A DNA stretch of 64,000 nucleotides from contig NZ_FODC01000001.1 in the NCBI RefSeq assembly GCF_900110275.1, positions 1,279,198 through 1,343,197 of the forward strand, in the 5' to 3' direction. Made by a program: the position numbers and the translations under genes. Shown here in pieces: positions 60,810 through 64,000 of the stretch. Origin of the DNA: Duganella sp. CF517 (GTDB lineage: Bacteria; Pseudomonadota; Gammaproteobacteria; Burkholderiales; Burkholderiaceae_D). The notes beneath the pieces are model-generated. The model searched no databases and was not told the origin of the DNA. It was given only the letters and a program-made list of their open reading frames with translations. The stretch's first letter is position 1; each line of letters begins with the position of its first letter.

Positions 60810-62978
60810 ATGACCACGCAGCCCACCCACCGCACGGCTCGCCCCCGGCTCACCACCCTGGTGACGGCGGGCGTCAGCGGCACGGTGCTGCTCACCGTGC
60901 TGTCGCTGCTGATCCTGGTCGACCGGGTCGGCTCCGATCACGCCGAGCGCGAAGCGGGCCAGCGCCTGCAACAGCTATCGTGGCAAACGCGCGACGCCCT
61001 CAACCGGGTGGTGCAGAAAGCCACCGGCGACGTCGTGCTGCTGACCGATCTGCCGCAGGTGCGCGACGCCAGCTCGCCGGCCGGGGTGCGCGCCGTGCTC
61101 GAGAGCGTGCAAAAAGCCTTCCCCGACTACGCCTGGATCGGCCTGGCCGCGCCGGACGGCCGCGTCTACGCCGCCACCCAGGGCATGCTCGAGGGCGCCG
61201 ACGTCGGCGCGCGCGACTGGTTCCGGGGCGGCCGCGACAAACTGTTCGCGGGCGACTTCCACCCCGCCGTCCTGCTGGGCAAGAAATTGCCGGCCAGCGC
61301 GGACCCGTGGCGCTTCGTCGACGCCGCCGGCCCGGTGACCGGCGCCGACGGCGTGGCGCGCGGCGTGCTGTGCGTGCACATGAGCTGGGGCTGGGCGCGG
61401 CGCATGGCGCAAACCATCGTCGCGCCGGCCGACCGGGCCTACGCCGCCGACATCTTCGTGGTGCGCGCCGACGGCACCATCATCCTCGGTCCCAAGGGCA
61501 TGGAGGAGCAAAAGCTCGACAGCGAGAGCCTGCGGCGGGCGCGCAGCGGCGCCACCGGCGCGGTGCGGGAAACCTGGCCCGACGGCCGCAGCTACCTGAG
61601 CGGCTACTCGCTGACGGGCAGGCCGGGCGATCCGGCCACGCTGGCCTGGGCGGTGATCGTGCGCCAACCGGCGGACGTGGCGCTGGCCTCGGCGCGGGTG
61701 CTGGAGCGCCGCATCCTGCTGCTCGGCGCCCTCCTCGGGCTGGCGATGGCGGCGGCGGCGGTCGTCGTCGGGCGCCGCTACACCCGCCCGTTCAACGCGC
61801 TCAGCCGCGACCTCGAACTGCGCTCGGCGGCGCCGGCCGGCGCCGCCGGCCTGCCGGCCATCGTCCGGGTCGACAGCTTCCACGAGGTGCAGGTGCTGTC
61901 GAGCGCGCTGGCGCGCCTGGTCGACAATGAACAATCGCACCTGGCCGCGCTGCGCGCGCTCAACGAAAAGCTCGAATCGACGGTGGCCGAGCGCACCCGC
62001 GAAATCGCCCGCAAGGCGCTGCAACTGGAGCGCGCGCTGGCCCAGGAGCACAGCACGCAGCGGCTGCTGCAGGAACGGGCGGCCGAGCTGCGCGCCATCC
62101 TCGACAACGCCCACGACGCCTTCATCGCGCTCGATCCGGGCGGCGTGGTGCTGGACTGGAACCGCCAGGCCGAAAAACTGCTGGGCTGGACCCGCGCCGA
62201 GGTGATCGGCCAGCCGCTGGCGGCGATGGTGCTGCCGCCATTGCTGCGGCGCGCCTACGAGCGCGACATGCGCCAGCTGGCCGAGTCCGCCGGCGCCGGC
62301 GGCGCGGCCGGCGACACCGCCGTCCTCAGCCGCCGCGTCGAGCTGACCTTGCACAACCGCGACTGCCAGGAGCTGCCGGTCGAGATCTCGCTGGCGTACG
62401 TGCCGCGCAGCGGCGGCCACCTGTTCATCGCCTTCCTGCACGACATCAGCGAGCGCAAAAAACTGTTCGCGTCGATGGAGGCGATGGCGCTGCGCGACAC
62501 CCTCACCGGCCTGCCCAACCGCCGCGCCTTGTTACAGAGCTTGACCGAGGCGCTGCAGCGCGCCAACCGCACGCGCCAGTGCTGCGCCGTCTACTTCCTC
62601 GACCTCGACCGCTTCAAGCAGGTCAACGACCGCTACGGCCACGAGGAAGGCGACGAGCTGCTGCGCCAGTTCGCCGAGCGGGTGCGCCAGACGGTGCGCA
62701 AGACCGACACCGTCGGCCGCCTGGCCGGCGACGAATTCGTCGTCATCGTCGAGATGCTGCATTGCGACGACGACGCCCGCGAGGCGGCCGACAAGCTGCT
62801 GGCGGCGCTGCGCCGGCCCTACCCGCTCAAGACCGTCACGGTGCAGCTGGGCGCGAGCATCGGCATCGCGGTGCACCACCCGGACGACCCCCAGGATATC
62901 GAGATGCTACTGGGCCGCGCCGACCGCGCGATGTACGTCAACAAGCAGCAGGGCGCGCAGCGGATGGGACGCGGCTGA
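60810..62978 (+). CDS. Membrane-anchored PAS-GGDEF diguanylate cyclase
   Basis: A 722-residue protein: TM helix (~15-37), periplasmic dCACHE-like sensor (~40-290), second TM (~300-320), HAMP-like and coiled region (~325-425), PAS (~430-545; LRAILDNAHDAFIALDPGGV), and GGDEF (~555-715; DTLTGLPNRRALL). The signature reads RLAGDEFVVI, an AGDEF variant that is often still active. There is no EAL domain, so it would make c-di-GMP in response to an outside signal. Confidence 0.92.
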   Translation: MTTQPTHRTARPRLTTLVTAGVSGTVLLTVLSLLILVDRVGSDHAEREAGQRLQQLSWQTRDALNRVVQKATGDVVLLTDLPQVRDASSPAGVRAVLESVQKAFPDYAWIGLAAPDGRVYAATQGMLEGADVGARDWFRGGRDKLFAGDFHPAVLLGKKLPASADPWRFVDAAGPVTGADGVARGVLCVHMSWGWARRMAQTIVAPADRAYAADIFVVRADGTIILGPKGMEEQKLDSESLRRARSGATGAVRETWPDGRSYLSGYSLTGRPGDPATLAWAVIVRQPADVALASARVLERRILLLGALLGLAMAAAAVVVGRRYTRPFNALSRDLELRSAAPAGAAGLPAIVRVDSFHEVQVLSSALARLVDNEQSHLAALRALNEKLESTVAERTREIARKALQLERALAQEHSTQRLLQERAAELRAILDNAHDAFIALDPGGVVLDWNRQAEKLLGWTRAEVIGQPLAAMVLPPLLRRAYERDMRQLAESAGAGGAAGDTAVLSRRVELTLHNRDCQELPVEISLAYVPRSGGHLFIAFLHDISERKKLFASMEAMALRDTLTGLPNRRALLQSLTEALQRANRTRQCCAVYFLDLDRFKQVNDRYGHEEGDELLRQFAERVRQTVRKTDTVGRLAGDEFVVIVEMLHCDDDAREAADKLLAALRRPYPLKTVTVQLGASIGIAVHHPDDPQDIEMLLGRADRAMYVNKQQGAQRMGRG

Positions 62979-63073
62979 TTTGTTCGCTGGCGTACGCAAC
63001 TTTCCATATCGAAAACCCTTGGTTGGCCGTTTCCGGTAATATTTGAGGCAACTCAAAGGCATCGGATTCCGAC

Positions 63074-64000
63074 ATGCAAGCACAAAACAGCGTTACCAAC
63101 CTATTTCTCGGCACCGGCGTGCCCGGCCTGGACGTGGTCCTGGCCGGCGGCCTGACGCGCGACCGCCTGTACCTGGTCGAGGGCGAGCCCGGCACCGGCA
63201 AGACCACGCTGGCGCTGCAATTCCTCAACGAGGGCGCGCGCCTCGGCGAAACCGTGCTGTACATCACGCTGGCCGAGACGGCGGTCGAACTGCGCAGCGT
63301 GGCCGAGTCGCACGGCTGGGACATGGGCGGCATCCAGGTCGAGGAAATCATCCCCAACGAGAACGCGCTCGATCCGGACCAGCAATACACCATCTTCCAT
63401 CCGTCCGAGATTGAACTGGGCAGCACCACCCAGCGCATCGTCGCGGCGATCGAAAAATACAAGCCGCGCCGCGTGGTGCTCGACTCGCTGTCGGAGCTGC
63501 AGCTGCTGGCCGAAAGCCCGCTGCGCTACCGGCGCCAGGTGCTCGCGCTCAAGCAGTACCTGACCAGCCGCTCGTGCACCACCATCTTCCTCGACGACCG
63601 CACCGCGCTGTCGACCGACCTGCAGGTGCGCAGCGTGGCGCACGCCGTGCTGACGCTGGAACTGGCCGACCAGGCCTACGGCGCCGAACGGCGCCGCGTG
63701 CGGGTGGTCAAGTACCGCGGCATCGCCTTCCACGGCGGCGCCCACGACTACAAGATCGTCAAGGGCGGCCTGCAGGTCTACCCGCGCCTGGTGGCGGCCG
63801 GCTCGCGCGTCGAAAGCCGGCGGCGCCAGCTCTCGAGCGGCCTGGCGGAACTGGACCAGCTGATCGGCGGCGGCCTGGAGGAAGGCATGAGCACGCTGAT
63901 CTCCGGCCCGCCCGGCACCGGCAAATCGTCGCTGGCGGCGCAATTCGTCCACGCCGCCTCGCAGCGCGGCGAGGCCAGCGCGATGTTCCTGTTCGAGGAG
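63074..64000 (+). CDS. KaiC-like double-domain ATPase (partial at window end)
   Basis: The frame runs off the right edge (309 residues seen). The first KaiC domain (~8-245) has Walker A EGEPGTGKTTL and Walker B RRVVLDSLSEL; the second begins near 255 with Walker A ISGPPGTGKSS. Such RadA/KaiC ATPases without KaiA/KaiB in proteobacteria often pair with histidine kinases in signalling. The ATG at 63,074 starts MQAQNSVTNLFLGTGVPGLD. It follows the diguanylate cyclase gene by 95 bases. Confidence 0.92.
   Translation, partial: MQAQNSVTNLFLGTGVPGLDVVLAGGLTRDRLYLVEGEPGTGKTTLALQFLNEGARLGETVLYITLAETAVELRSVAESHGWDMGGIQVEEIIPNENALDPDQQYTIFHPSEIELGSTTQRIVAAIEKYKPRRVVLDSLSELQLLAESPLRYRRQVLALKQYLTSRSCTTIFLDDRTALSTDLQVRSVAHAVLTLELADQAYGAERRRVRVVKYRGIAFHGGAHDYKIVKGGLQVYPRLVAAGSRVESRRRQLSSGLAELDQLIGGGLEEGMSTLISGPPGTGKSSLAAQFVHAASQRGEASAMFLFEE

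Overview
The window is GC-rich chromosome from a betaproteobacterium, most likely Oxalobacteraceae (Massilia/Duganella/Pseudoduganella type). This rests on a DUF2863-like protein, a cyanophycin locus with its dedicated ABC transporter and DUF1854 partner, a PEP-CTERM surface protein, and the general gene style. It is an inference from gene content; no rRNA is present. The window opens inside aconitase and closes inside a KaiC-type ATPase.

Chromosome left of the island (1-31.8 kb). After the aconitase end come small membrane proteins, a CYTH triphosphatase coupled to an M14 carboxypeptidase, and a catalase with candidate OxyR boxes. The cyanophycin locus follows: a shortened CphA2-like paralogue and a full-length CphA1 on the minus strand, divergent from a zinc-ribbon ABC exporter and a DUF1854 protein. 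Next are a four-copy 42-bp-class repeat array, membrane proteins and oleate hydratase. A beta-glucan/cello-oligosaccharide operon (GH5, GH1, GH3, sugar MFS permease) is followed by a LacI regulator and an orphan sugar-binding protein. Matching LacI-type palindromes lie upstream of the GH5 gene and of the binding protein, so the block looks like one regulon. A cupin/JmjC-like oxygenase, a metallopeptidase-TPR-MORN protein, a DUF3606 protein and a PEP-CTERM protein complete this part.

The tRNA-Pro island (31.8-52.2 kb). Three direct copies of the 3' part of tRNA-Pro(GGG), at 31,826, 34,734 and 52,106, bound two tandem integrated elements; the intact tRNA is at the right end. The left element (about 2.9 kb) is a wreck. 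It holds an integrase fragment, an excisionase, an Rz/Rz1-like pair, a BPSL0067-type amidase with a STY0301-type secreted partner, a cut DUF6527 gene and the C-terminus of another integrase. The right element (about 17.4 kb) keeps a full P4-type integrase, Cro and repressor genes, O- and P-like replication genes, HNH nuclease, holin, lysozyme, Rz, ORF6N and Arc regulators, AlpA and many small coupled early genes. It has no recognisable terminase, portal, capsid or tail gene. It also carries unrelated-looking cargo: an AAA+ ATPase beside the integrase, a membrane/coiled-coil/winged-helix protein with its own terminator, and an orphan 202-residue protein. It is either a phage satellite or a prophage that lost its whole morphogenesis block.

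Chromosome right of the island (52.2-64 kb). A Sir2-like protein, a fumarylacetoacetate-hydrolase-family enzyme, a TetR regulator and a complete RND efflux operon (MFP, RND pump, outer-membrane factor) lie on or next to a perfect TetR-type palindrome. They are followed by a membrane-anchored PAS-GGDEF diguanylate cyclase and a double-domain KaiC-like ATPase cut by the window end.
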